NCBI GenBank assembly: GCA_013695075.1
Contig: JACDBE010000102.1
Span: forward strand, 1 to 11,595
From: Acidimicrobiia bacterium
GTDB taxonomy: Bacteria > Actinomycetota > Acidimicrobiia > Spongiisociales > UBA5794
Length of the DNA: 11,595 bases
Direction: 5' to 3'
Shown here: piece by piece, positions 5,047 through 10,977 of the stretch
Position numbering within the stretch: position 1 is the stretch's first letter
Layout of the letters: every line of letters starts with the position of its first letter
Position numbers and translations under genes: made by a program
Notes under the pieces: model-generated
Seen by the model: only the letters and a program-made list of their open reading frames with translations
Databases searched by the model: none
What the model was told of the DNA's origin: nothing

Positions 5047-5919
5047 ATGCCCTTGGTGCCGCGGGTGGCGTCTGGTCTGAACTGTCTAGAGCTGGTGACG
5101 GTCCTCCTGCAGCGAGCGCGCCAGGAGCATCCGACTGCCGGCCTGTGGGAGGCGGCGGACCTGCAGTGGTGGTGGCGCCAGCCGCGCGCATCGGACTCGA
5201 TCGACCAGGCGTTCTGGGTCGACGGGGCCGAGCAGCCGGTGGGGGCGGTCGTTTTCACGGATTGGGGACGCACCTGGGGGTGTGACCTGATCGTGGTCCC
5301 CAGCCTCGCCGACCAACTCATGCCGGCCATGTGGTTGCGGGCCGTCGACCGGATAGGCGAGCTGTCGATCAGCGACGTCGAGGTGTTGGTGGCAGACGAG
5401 GATCAGGTGCTGGCCGATCTGGTCACCGACGCCGGCCTGGCCGCTACCCACCAGCGTGACGGCACCATGTGGATGGACGCCGCCACCCTGTCGGCCGTCC
5501 CCCCGATCCCGGACCGGTACCGGCTGGGCGACCGGACCGAGGCTGGGGGTCGTCCCCACCACATGGTGCCGAGAAGCAGATCGCAGGTTGCGGAACGGCT
5601 TGCCCAAACCTCGCTGTATCGGACCGATCTCGACCTGTTCATCGCCACCGACACCGATGCGGTCGCCGCCTACGGGTTGTTCTGGTTCGACCCGAGCACC
5701 GGTATCGGCCTCGTGGAACCGATGCGAACCGAGGATGGTCACCAGGGCAAGGGCCTCGGTCGGCATCTGCTGGCGACCGGGCTGGAGCGCCTGGCTGGCC
5801 TCGGCGCCACCCGGCTCAAGGTCAGCTACGAGATCGGGAACCGACGCGCCCAGCGCCTGTACACCGGTGCCGGCTTCACACCCGAATCCACCAACACCAT
5901 CTACGCGCGCCGTGGTTGA
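5047..5919 (+). CDS. GNAT-family N-acetyltransferase
   Basis: This encodes a 290-residue acetyl-CoA-dependent acetyltransferase, predicted to be cytoplasmic. The C-terminal ~100 residues form a clear GNAT domain: D-L-F-I-A-T-D-T-D-A-V-A-A-Y-G-L-F-W-F, V-E-P-M-R-T, then motif A Q233-G-K-G-L-G238 (the Q/R-x-x-G-x-G/A pyrophosphate loop) and N-R-R-A-Q-R-L-Y-x-x-x-G-F. The N-terminal half (F-W-V-D-G-A, G-A-V-V-F-T-D-W-G) has the look of a second, degenerate GNAT fold, giving about twice single-domain length. ATG 5047 is chosen because GGAGG (5037-5041) lies 5 nt upstream; an in-frame GTG at 5041 would overlap that site. The gene starts 12 nt after tRNA-Ser(TGA). The substrate is unknown. It is not obviously part of the polysaccharide block, since it lies outside the tRNA and on the other strand. 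Confidence 0.88.
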   Translation: MPLVPRVASGLNCLELVTVLLQRARQEHPTAGLWEAADLQWWWRQPRASDSIDQAFWVDGAEQPVGAVVFTDWGRTWGCDLIVVPSLADQLMPAMWLRAVDRIGELSISDVEVLVADEDQVLADLVTDAGLAATHQRDGTMWMDAATLSAVPPIPDRYRLGDRTEAGGRPHHMVPRSRSQVAERLAQTSLYRTDLDLFIATDTDAVAAYGLFWFDPSTGIGLVEPMRTEDGHQGKGLGRHLLATGLERLAGLGATRLKVSYEIGNRRAQRLYTGAGFTPESTNTIYARRG

Positions 5920-6035
5920 CACCAGCGTCGATCAGCCGAGATCCACGATTTGCCGGCCTGAGCACCACATCGTCGGGCATGGGTGTTAACGACCAGCGTC
6001 GGGCCACGGGCCGCGCACCTCGTCCAGCGCGTCGA

Positions 6036-6443
6036 CTACCCGGCGTGGGTGGTCGCCGAGGGCCGATGACGGACCGCGGCGTCGATGGGTGGCGCCCAGC
6101 GGGGGCGCCTGATGAGACAGAACGGGTGACCGGCCGGGTCGGCGTACACGTTCCCTTGCAGGCGGACCGCGCCGAGCGCCAACACTTCGACGCCAGCCTC
6201 GGCGGGATCTTCCACCATGACGTCGAAATGGATCTGCTGCGGGACCGCAGGATCGGGCCATGTGGGCGCCACGTGGTCGGGTGAACACTGGAAGGCGAGC
6301 CCCGATGTCTCAGTGTCGGGCGCCACGACAACGAAGTCGCCGTCGTCGTAGGTCACCGGATCGCCGAGGATCGCCGACCAGAACTCGGCGCAAGCCCGAG
6401 GCTCGCGGGCGTCGATGATCGTGTGGTGGCGTCGACCGATCAT
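6036..6443 (-). CDS. VOC superfamily (glyoxalase/bleomycin-resistance fold) protein
   Basis: This encodes a 135-residue protein. The pattern is that of a two-module vicinal-oxygen-chelate domain: H-H-T-I-I-D-A-R-E-P at the start of module 1, A-E-F-W-S-A-I-L-G, then I-H-F-D-V-M-V-E-D-P starting module 2, and the closing Y-A-D-P-A-G-H-P-F-C-L-I strand. The closing D-P-x-G-H-P-F-C-L is typical of uncharacterised actinobacterial glyoxalase-like proteins. His7 or His8, the His in I-H-F-D and the late strand residues are candidate metal ligands, but whether metal is bound is unclear. The start is ATG 6441-6443 with only a weak ribosome site. It converges with the GNAT gene (116 bp apart). The reaction is unknown. 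Confidence 0.85.
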   Translation of the reverse strand: MIGRRHHTIIDAREPRACAEFWSAILGDPVTYDDGDFVVVAPDTETSGLAFQCSPDHVAPTWPDPAVPQQIHFDVMVEDPAEAGVEVLALGAVRLQGNVYADPAGHPFCLIRRPRWAPPIDAAVRHRPSATTHAG

Positions 6444-6604
6444 TGCCCGAGCTTAAGGGGTTGGTCACAGGACCGGCCAACGACCGCACTGGGAACGGCG
6501 TGAGACGGCGCAACGCCGAACCGTCCCAGGCCGAAGGCGCCGGATAGTGCGGCTTGCGATGCATCGATTACCAGGCGCCGCCAGAACCGATTGCGGTCCG
6601 ACGG

Positions 6605-6994
6605 TCACGAGCCCGCCGCCGGCTCCTCCATGTAGTACTCGGTGAACTCGGCGCACCTGCCGTCGTCGGCGAATCGGAGCAGGAAGCAGTTGTGGTAGGT
6701 GCGCGCCGGTTCGTCGGCGGTGGCCAGGTAGCGGCTGTATCCCACTGCCACCGCCCGATCGCCGTCGACGGCGTACACCTCGTAGCCGGCTTCCCAAGAG
6801 TCGGGCTGGTCACGCTCCTCCAGCCATGACGCCACCAGGGCGGGGCGGCCCCGGTCGGCGTGCTCGTCGCCACCGTAGGGCCGGTAGCGGTACACGACGT
6901 CGTCGGTGAACAGCGCTTCGATCGGCTCGGCCTCGTTGGCGCGCCAGCCTTCGATGTACCGCTCGAGCCAGCGCTGGACCCCATCCCTGTTCAT
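6605..6994 (-). CDS. NTF2-like (SnoaL-type) small protein
   Basis: This encodes a 129-residue protein with the cone-shaped NTF2-like fold signature. An N-terminal helix W-L-E-R-Y-I-E-G-W-R-A-N-E precedes I-E-A-L-F-T-D-D-V-V-Y-R-Y-R-P-Y. A second helix A-L-V-A-S-W-L-E-E-R-D follows, then the long strands V-Y-A-V-D-G-D-R-A-V-A-V-G-Y and Y-H-N-C-F-L-L-R-F-A-D-D-G-R-C-A. The G-R-x-x-x-F-T-E-Y-Y-M-E-E ending is typical of this group. Such proteins include SnoaL-like cyclases, ketosteroid isomerases and many of unknown role, so no reaction is assigned. ATG 6992-6994 is chosen as the first start after the upstream GrpB stop, 22 nt away on the same strand, and the pair may be cotranscribed. Confidence 0.85.
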   Translation of the reverse strand: MNRDGVQRWLERYIEGWRANEAEPIEALFTDDVVYRYRPYGGDEHADRGRPALVASWLEERDQPDSWEAGYEVYAVDGDRAVAVGYSRYLATADEPARTYHNCFLLRFADDGRCAEFTEYYMEEPAAGS

Positions 6995-7016
6995 GGCGAC
7001 ACTCTAGGCCCTGGTG

Positions 7017-7574
7017 TCACTGCTCACCCATGGCCCGGGCCATGATGGCGGCGATCACCTCGGCCTTGGCGTCGGCGTAGTGCTGCACGTACCGCCAAGT
7101 GCGGACTGCCAGATCGCGCTTCGTCTGTTGGTACAGGGCACGATCGCCGGCGTCGGCGCGCAGATGGTCGCGAAAGCGCACCATCCGATCGATCTCGGGG
7201 CAGCCGCTACCGAACACGTGCAGGTTGACGTTGGTGTCCGGTCCCTTGAGCAGGCGGTGCTCGAACCAGTCGGGCTCGCGGATGCGCAGCACGTAACCCG
7301 CCCCGTCCAGATCGGGAACGTAGGAGGGCTCGTCGGAGGCGTCGGACACCTCGAGCACGATGTCGATGATCGGCTTGGCGGCCAGGCCGGGCACCGAGGT
7401 AGAACCGACATGCTCGATCCGCAGCGCACGGTCTCCCAGGACGGTCCCGATTCGCTCCGCCTCCCGGACGAACAGGGCGGGCCAGTTCGGGTCATACTCG
7501 GCCAGGGTGATCGGGGCGTCGTGTCTGCTGGGTGCCCCGATGGTCACCCGCTCGATCTCCTCGTCGGTCACCAC
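7017..7574 (-). CDS. GrpB/UPF0157 family nucleotidyltransferase-fold protein
   Basis: This encodes a 185-residue protein. The family hallmark H-V-G-S-T-S-V-P-G-L-A-A-K-P-I-I-D-I is present (residues about 55-72), with the G57-S58 turn and D71 of a nucleotidyltransferase-like fold. It is preceded by I-T-L-A-E-Y-D-P-N-W-P, the usual family opening. Late blocks R-F-R-D-H-L-R-A and Y-x-x-x-K also fit. The reaction of bacterial members is not settled; some are linked by genome context to CoaE. The start is placed at GTG 7572-7574 because AGGAG lies 9 nt upstream and the length then equals the family's usual 170-190 residues. An ATG at 7647-7649 would add 25 residues with no family character. The NTF2-like gene follows 22 nt downstream. 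The gene is divergent from the lipoprotein gene across a 233-bp gap. Confidence 0.9.
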   Translation of the reverse strand: MVTDEEIERVTIGAPSRHDAPITLAEYDPNWPALFVREAERIGTVLGDRALRIEHVGSTSVPGLAAKPIIDIVLEVSDASDEPSYVPDLDGAGYVLRIREPDWFEHRLLKGPDTNVNLHVFGSGCPEIDRMVRFRDHLRADAGDRALYQQTKRDLAVRTWRYVQHYADAKAEVIAAIMARAMGEQ

Positions 7575-7807
7575 ATCGCTTCGCTCCTGCGCCGGTGGCA
7601 CCCCGGGGATGGTACCGGCGCCAACCTCTGCCGGGTCGTTGCCAGTCACGTCCCGTGGTGCCGGACCATGACCCCTTGGTGTGCTGCCGTGCCATGCAGT
7701 CGCCGATGGCGAGCGTCGTTACACAACCGTGACCGGCCGGTGACGAGCCGGAGAACCAGCCCGGGCAGGTTGCGATCCAACCAGAGGAATCCACGAAGGG
7801 ACCCGTC

Positions 7808-8818
7808 ATGCGACGCCTTACCGCCATCGTTTCCACTCTCGCCCTGTTGCTGGCAGCCTGCGGAGGCGCCGCCAGCGGCGCCGGCAAGCCCACCACCCTC
7901 GCACCCGCTGCTACCACGGAGGTCCCCGGCACCACGGCGAGCCCGGCGACGACCTCCACCAGCGTGGCGGCCACCAGCACCACGACGCCTCCGGTGACCA
8001 CCACCGCGGCCGCGCTGGCACCGGCAGTCACCACAATGGCACCGCCCATCACGACGAACCCCCCGGCTCAGCAGGCTCCGCTCGATCTGGCGGTCTACCT
8101 CTACATCGACGAGGCGGGCCACGACGGCCGCACCGGGCCGTTCCTGGTGCCGGTGCATCGGCAGGTCCCGTACACCACGGCGACGGCTACGGCCGCCATC
8201 GAGGCGCTGCTGGCAGCACCCAACACCGACGAAGCCTCGTCGGTGCCGAGCCTGTCGACCCAGATCCCCGCCGGCACCACGCTGCGCAACGTCACCATCG
8301 TCGACGGCCTGGCAACCGTTGACCTGTCGGACGAGTTCGGGGCCGATCACGCCACGGCGGCGGCGCTGCGTTTCGCCCAGGTGGTGTTCACCGCCACCCG
8401 GTTCCCCACCGTCGCCGCCGTGCTATTCGAGGTGGAGGGTTACCCGACCGCAGTGCAGACCGGCGACGGTGATCTGGTGACCCGCCCGGTCACCCGTGAC
8501 GACTACAACGCCATCCAGGCAGCGGTTTCAGTGGAGACCCCCACCTATGGCGGGCCTGCCGGCAACCCGCTGCGGGTGTCCGGCGTCGGCGCCGCCTTCG
8601 AGGCCACGTTCGCCTACGCCCTCACCGACAACGAGGGGTTGATCATCGCCGAGGGCTTCGCCATGACCACCAACGGGATGGGATGGGGCGCCTTCGACTT
8701 CACCATCGACTACCTGGTGGATACGGCCCAGCTCGGCCACCTGATCGTGTGGATCAACTCGGCTGAGGACGGCAGCCGCATCGATGTCCGGGAGTACCCG
8801 GTCTACCTGGTGCCATAG
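7808..8818 (+). CDS. Secreted lipoprotein with GerMN and Gmad2 domains
   Basis: This encodes a 336-residue protein. The signal peptide M-R-R-L-T-A-I-V-S-T-L-A-L-L-L-A-A-C has a lipobox L-A-A-C with the lipidated Cys at residue 18, so the mature protein is tethered to the outer face of the membrane. Residues 21-90 are a Thr/Ala/Pro-rich linker. Residues ~92-225 are a GerMN domain (A-V-Y-L-Y, A-A-I-E-A-L-L-A, L-R-N-V-T-I-V-D-G-L-A-T-V-D-L-S, V-L-F-E-V-E-G). Residues ~245-336 are a Gmad2 immunoglobulin-like domain (N-P-L-R-V-S-G-V-G-A-A-F-E-A-T-F, G-W-G-A-F-D-F-T-I). In spore formers GerM has roles in spore assembly; in non-sporulating actinobacteria such proteins (compare LpqB) are envelope-associated with no settled role. 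GAAGGG 7 nt before ATG supports the start. A GC-rich hairpin follows the stop, so it is probably a single-gene unit. Confidence 0.9.
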   Translation: MRRLTAIVSTLALLLAACGGAASGAGKPTTLAPAATTEVPGTTASPATTSTSVAATSTTTPPVTTTAAALAPAVTTMAPPITTNPPAQQAPLDLAVYLYIDEAGHDGRTGPFLVPVHRQVPYTTATATAAIEALLAAPNTDEASSVPSLSTQIPAGTTLRNVTIVDGLATVDLSDEFGADHATAAALRFAQVVFTATRFPTVAAVLFEVEGYPTAVQTGDGDLVTRPVTRDDYNAIQAAVSVETPTYGGPAGNPLRVSGVGAAFEATFAYALTDNEGLIIAEGFAMTTNGMGWGAFDFTIDYLVDTAQLGHLIVWINSAEDGSRIDVREYPVYLVP

Positions 8819-8838
8819 AACCTCCTAGCTCCCCTGTC

Positions 8839-8873
8839 CGCCACCACCCCGGCCCGCTCCCGGGGCGGTGGCG
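8839..8873 (+). terminator. Strong hairpin after the GerMN-Gmad2 gene
   Basis: The arms at 8839-8852 and 8860-8873 pair over 14 positions with one A-C mismatch (8846/8866), leaving a 7-nt loop, and start 21 nt after the stop codon. The inner arm is CCCCGG/CCGGGG and the outer is CGCCACC/GGTGGCG. There is no T-rich tail, which is common for GC-rich actinobacterial terminators. Confidence 0.7.
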
Positions 8874-9000
8874 CGTCGGCTCGGCAGCTTGGGCACGGGT
8901 GCCTGTCAGCGAGAACCTCCGGCATCATGCGCAGAGCATATGGGCAGGGTGTGACAGATTTCGATGGAACGGGCCGGGACGTTCAGGGCCTCGGTAGCCT

Positions 9001-10014
9001 GTGCCGGTGGAACCCATCGACACCATGGGCAGGCCGATCCGAGATCTGCGCATCTCGGTCACCGACCGATGCAACTTTCGCTGCACCTACTGCATGCCCA
9101 AGGAGATCTTCAACCGGGAGTACCGGTTCCTGGAACGGGATCTGCTGCTCACCTTCGAGGAGATCGAACGGGTCGCCGGGGTGTTTTCCGGGCTCGGGGT
9201 GCGCAAGCTGCGGCTCACCGGCGGCGAGCCACTGCTGCGGCGCGATCTGGACGTGCTGGTCGGCGCACTGGCCGGCATTGCCGGCGTCGATGACCTGACC
9301 CTCACCACCAACGGCTCGCTGCTGGCCCGGCGCGCCGCGGCGCTGGCCGCCGCCGGTCTGAAGCGGGTGACGGTGAGCCTGGACTCGCTCGACGACGCCG
9401 TGTTCGCCGCCATGAACGATGTCGGGTTCCCGGTCCAGCAAGTGCTGGATGGGATCGAGGCGGCCTCCGCCGCCGGGCTCACCCCGGTCAAGGTCAATGC
9501 TGTCATCCAGCGCGGGGTCAACGACGACGGCATCGTCGCCATGGCCGAGCACTTCCGCGGCACCGGTCACATCCTGCGCTTCATCGAGTACATGGACGTG
9601 GGGCATACCAACGGTTGGCGCCTCGATGACGTGGTTCCCGCCCGGGAGATCCGGGAGCGGATAAACGCCCGGTACCCCTTGCAGCCCATCGACGCCGGCT
9701 ACCTGGGCGAGGTGGCTCAACGTTGGCGTTACGTTGACGGGGCCGGCGAGATCGGGATCATCTCCTCGGTGACCCGGCCGTTCTGCCGCACCTGCACCAG
9801 GGCCCGGATCTCCGCCGAGGGGATGCTGTACACCTGCCTGTTCGCTACGGCAGGGACCGACCTCCGTGTCCTGTTGCGGGGAGGCGCCAGCGACACCGAC
9901 CTCGCCGCCGCCGTCGCCGCGGTGTGGACCGCTCGCACCGACCGCTACTCGGAGATCCGCTCGGAGGCAACGGTGCCGCTGCCCAAGGTGGAGATGTCCT
10001 ACATCGGAGGGTGA
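9001..10014 (+). CDS. moaA: GTP 3',8-cyclase MoaA (molybdenum cofactor biosynthesis)
   Basis: This is a radical-SAM enzyme of 337 residues that, with MoaC, converts GTP to cyclic pyranopterin monophosphate, the first step of molybdenum cofactor synthesis in the cytoplasm. The SAM-binding cluster motif is C24-N-F-R-C28-T-Y-C31, followed by the L-R-L-T-G-G-E-P-L-L-R-R-D SAM loop and the N-A-V-I-Q-R-G-V-N-D block. The second, substrate-binding cluster motif is C262-x2-C265-x13-C279. The C-terminal Gly-Gly needed for activity is present (M-S-Y-I-G-G). All key residues are intact. The start is uncertain: GTG 9001, GTG 9007 and ATG 9025 are all in frame without a clear Shine-Dalgarno, and I use the longest. 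No other moa/moe gene is in the window. The stop codon lies within a 16-bp palindrome. Confidence 0.96.
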   Translation: MPVEPIDTMGRPIRDLRISVTDRCNFRCTYCMPKEIFNREYRFLERDLLLTFEEIERVAGVFSGLGVRKLRLTGGEPLLRRDLDVLVGALAGIAGVDDLTLTTNGSLLARRAAALAAAGLKRVTVSLDSLDDAVFAAMNDVGFPVQQVLDGIEAASAAGLTPVKVNAVIQRGVNDDGIVAMAEHFRGTGHILRFIEYMDVGHTNGWRLDDVVPAREIRERINARYPLQPIDAGYLGEVAQRWRYVDGAGEIGIISSVTRPFCRTCTRARISAEGMLYTCLFATAGTDLRVLLRGGASDTDLAAAVAAVWTARTDRYSEIRSEATVPLPKVEMSYIGG

Positions 10015-10027
10015 TCCTCGAGGATCA
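10012..10027 (+). repeat. 16-bp perfect palindrome overlapping the moaA stop codon
   Basis: TGATCCTC (10012-10019) is followed directly by its reverse complement GAGGATCA (10020-10027); the first three bases are the moaA TGA. As RNA it could form a 6-bp stem with a TCGA loop, and GGG (10009-10011) can add pairs with CCC (10032-10034) past a bulge. It ends 7 bp before the -35 box of the next gene. It may act as a weak terminator for moaA or a protein-binding site; sequence alone does not decide. Confidence 0.6.
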
Positions 10028-10034
10028 TACACCC

Positions 10035-10063
10035 TTGAACAACGCTGAGCATCGTCATATCAT
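10035..10063 (+). promoter_or_regulatory. Predicted promoter for a leaderless membrane-protein mRNA
   Basis: TTGAAC (10035-10040, four of six consensus positions) and TATCAT (10058-10063, five of six) are separated by exactly 17 nt. Transcription would start about 7-8 nt after the -10, at 10070-10071, which is the A of an in-frame ATG. No Shine-Dalgarno precedes that ATG. This supports a leaderless transcript, a common mode in actinobacteria. Confidence 0.6.
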
Positions 10064-10077
10064 TATGGATATGACGA
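10052..10077 (+). promoter_or_regulatory. Operator-like inverted repeat over the -10 box and start codon
   Basis: Perfect 10-bp arms TCGTCATATC (10052-10061) and GATATGACGA (10068-10077) are separated by ATTATG. The site covers the -10 box, the predicted transcription start and the first codons. It is unusually AT-rich for this DNA. The size and symmetry fit a dimeric repressor site; an RNA hairpin at the mRNA 5' end is unlikely if transcription starts near 10071, because the left arm would not be transcribed. Confidence 0.55.
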
Positions 10078-10973
10078 CGCCACACCCGAAAGGCAGCCAC
10101 GAAGAGTACGAGACGATGCCGTGGGCGATGCTCGCCGACGAGCTCGACCGGGGCAAGAACCGCACCTTGGCGCTGACCGTCATTGCCGCCGTCGCCGTCG
10201 GCATCCTCGCCTTCATGGTGGTGCGCAGCATCCGGCAGCCTCCGGGAACGATGGTGGAGGCCCCGCCGGCGGTGGAGTCGGCGGCGGCCACCACCACCGT
10301 GGCGGTCACGATGGCACCGATGACCGCCACCACCGTGATCCCCTCCGTCACCGTCCCGGAGGACGCCACCGTCGCGCCGCCGGCAGCGGATGCGGTGCTG
10401 TACTCCGAGGAGGACCTGAAGGCTGGGGTGCCCGACGTCGATGTGCGGATGGCCGTGGTCACCGCCGAGTGGTTCGTGTCCGAATACTTCTCCACCGGCG
10501 AGGTGAGCGACGGTCTGGTACCGGAAGGGTCGCCGCCCCGTGAGGTACCCGAGGGTGCCTACGCCTGGGTGGAGTGGGCCAGGGCCGTCGCCGTCGACGG
10601 CATCGGGTCCGGGCGCTACGACGTCACGGTGGTGTTCCGGGCGATGGTGGGTGATGCTGCCCAGCCGATCGCGGCGGCACCGCCGCGGGCGGTGCTGGTG
10701 CCGGTGCTCATCGACGGCACGGGGGCGTCGGCGGTGATCGACCTGCCCGCTCCGCTGCCGCTTCCGCCCCGGGCCGAGGTCGACCCTCCCCCCGAGGCAG
10801 ACGAAGATGTGCCCGAGGCGGTGGCCGCGGCCGCCGTCGAGCAGTCGGCGCCGTTCGGAGAGGCGGCCGTCGTTGTCGGCGGTGCCCAGCTCGAGGGCGG
10901 ATGGCGGGTGGTGGTGACGGTCACCGACGGCTCCGGGGCCTCGTACCCGCTGGCGATCTTCGTGTCCGGGTGA
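10071..10973 (+). CDS. Single-pass membrane protein with extracytoplasmic domain, function unknown
   Basis: This encodes a 300-residue protein. Residues 1-32 are a charged cytoplasmic tail, and residues ~33-51 (L-A-L-T-V-I-A-A-V-A-V-G-I-L-A-F-M-V-V) one transmembrane helix. Residues ~54-118 are an Ala/Thr/Pro/Val-rich linker and 119-300 a folded-looking outer domain. The domain starts with V-T-A-E-W-F-V-S-E-Y-F, has R-Y-D-V-T-V-V-F-R-A-M-V-G and L-V-P-V-L-I-D-G, then a Pro-rich stretch P-L-P-L-P-P-R-A and a last strand pair ending Y-P-L-A-I-F-V-S-G. The layout recalls TcpC/VirB8-type NTF2-fold proteins of conjugation systems, but I cannot confirm homology and no other conjugation gene is present. 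The start ATG 10071 is preferred over ATG 10065 because of the promoter spacing. The frame is also open upstream through the end of moaA, which I treat as chance. It converges with the DUF445 gene 4 bp away. Confidence 0.75.
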   Translation: MTTPHPKGSHEEYETMPWAMLADELDRGKNRTLALTVIAAVAVGILAFMVVRSIRQPPGTMVEAPPAVESAAATTTVAVTMAPMTATTVIPSVTVPEDATVAPPAADAVLYSEEDLKAGVPDVDVRMAVVTAEWFVSEYFSTGEVSDGLVPEGSPPREVPEGAYAWVEWARAVAVDGIGSGRYDVTVVFRAMVGDAAQPIAAAPPRAVLVPVLIDGTGASAVIDLPAPLPLPPRAEVDPPPEADEDVPEAVAAAAVEQSAPFGEAAVVVGGAQLEGGWRVVVTVTDGSGASYPLAIFVSG

Positions 10974-10977
10974 TAGA

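Noticed and set aside
3794..5191. Single 465-residue minus-strand protein
   Set aside because: Its N-terminus is antisense to the acetyltransferase and tRNA, its middle is an out-of-frame shadow of the kinase-like gene, and only short segments (GT2 start, kinase C-terminus) have family character. It is better read as two broken genes.
4695..5330. Minus-strand 211-residue ORF, also with G-S-G-I-R-T-H-G
   Set aside because: It runs antisense through the second tRNA-Ser and the acetyltransferase gene, and its last part is the GT2 fragment in the wrong frame.
5086..5922. 278-residue minus-strand ORF opposite the acetyltransferase
   Set aside because: Shadow ORF in GC-rich DNA. The plus-strand frame has the GNAT motif and a good ribosome site.
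6475..6530. Possible hairpin TGGGA...TCCCA with CGGCG/CGCCG between the VOC and NTF2-like genes
   Set aside because: The arms are interrupted by unequal bulges and such pairing is common in this base composition.
8983..10032. 349-residue minus-strand ORF opposite moaA
   Set aside because: It is a His/Asp/Gly-rich shadow of a high-GC gene with no motif of its own. MoaA on the plus strand has all family residues.
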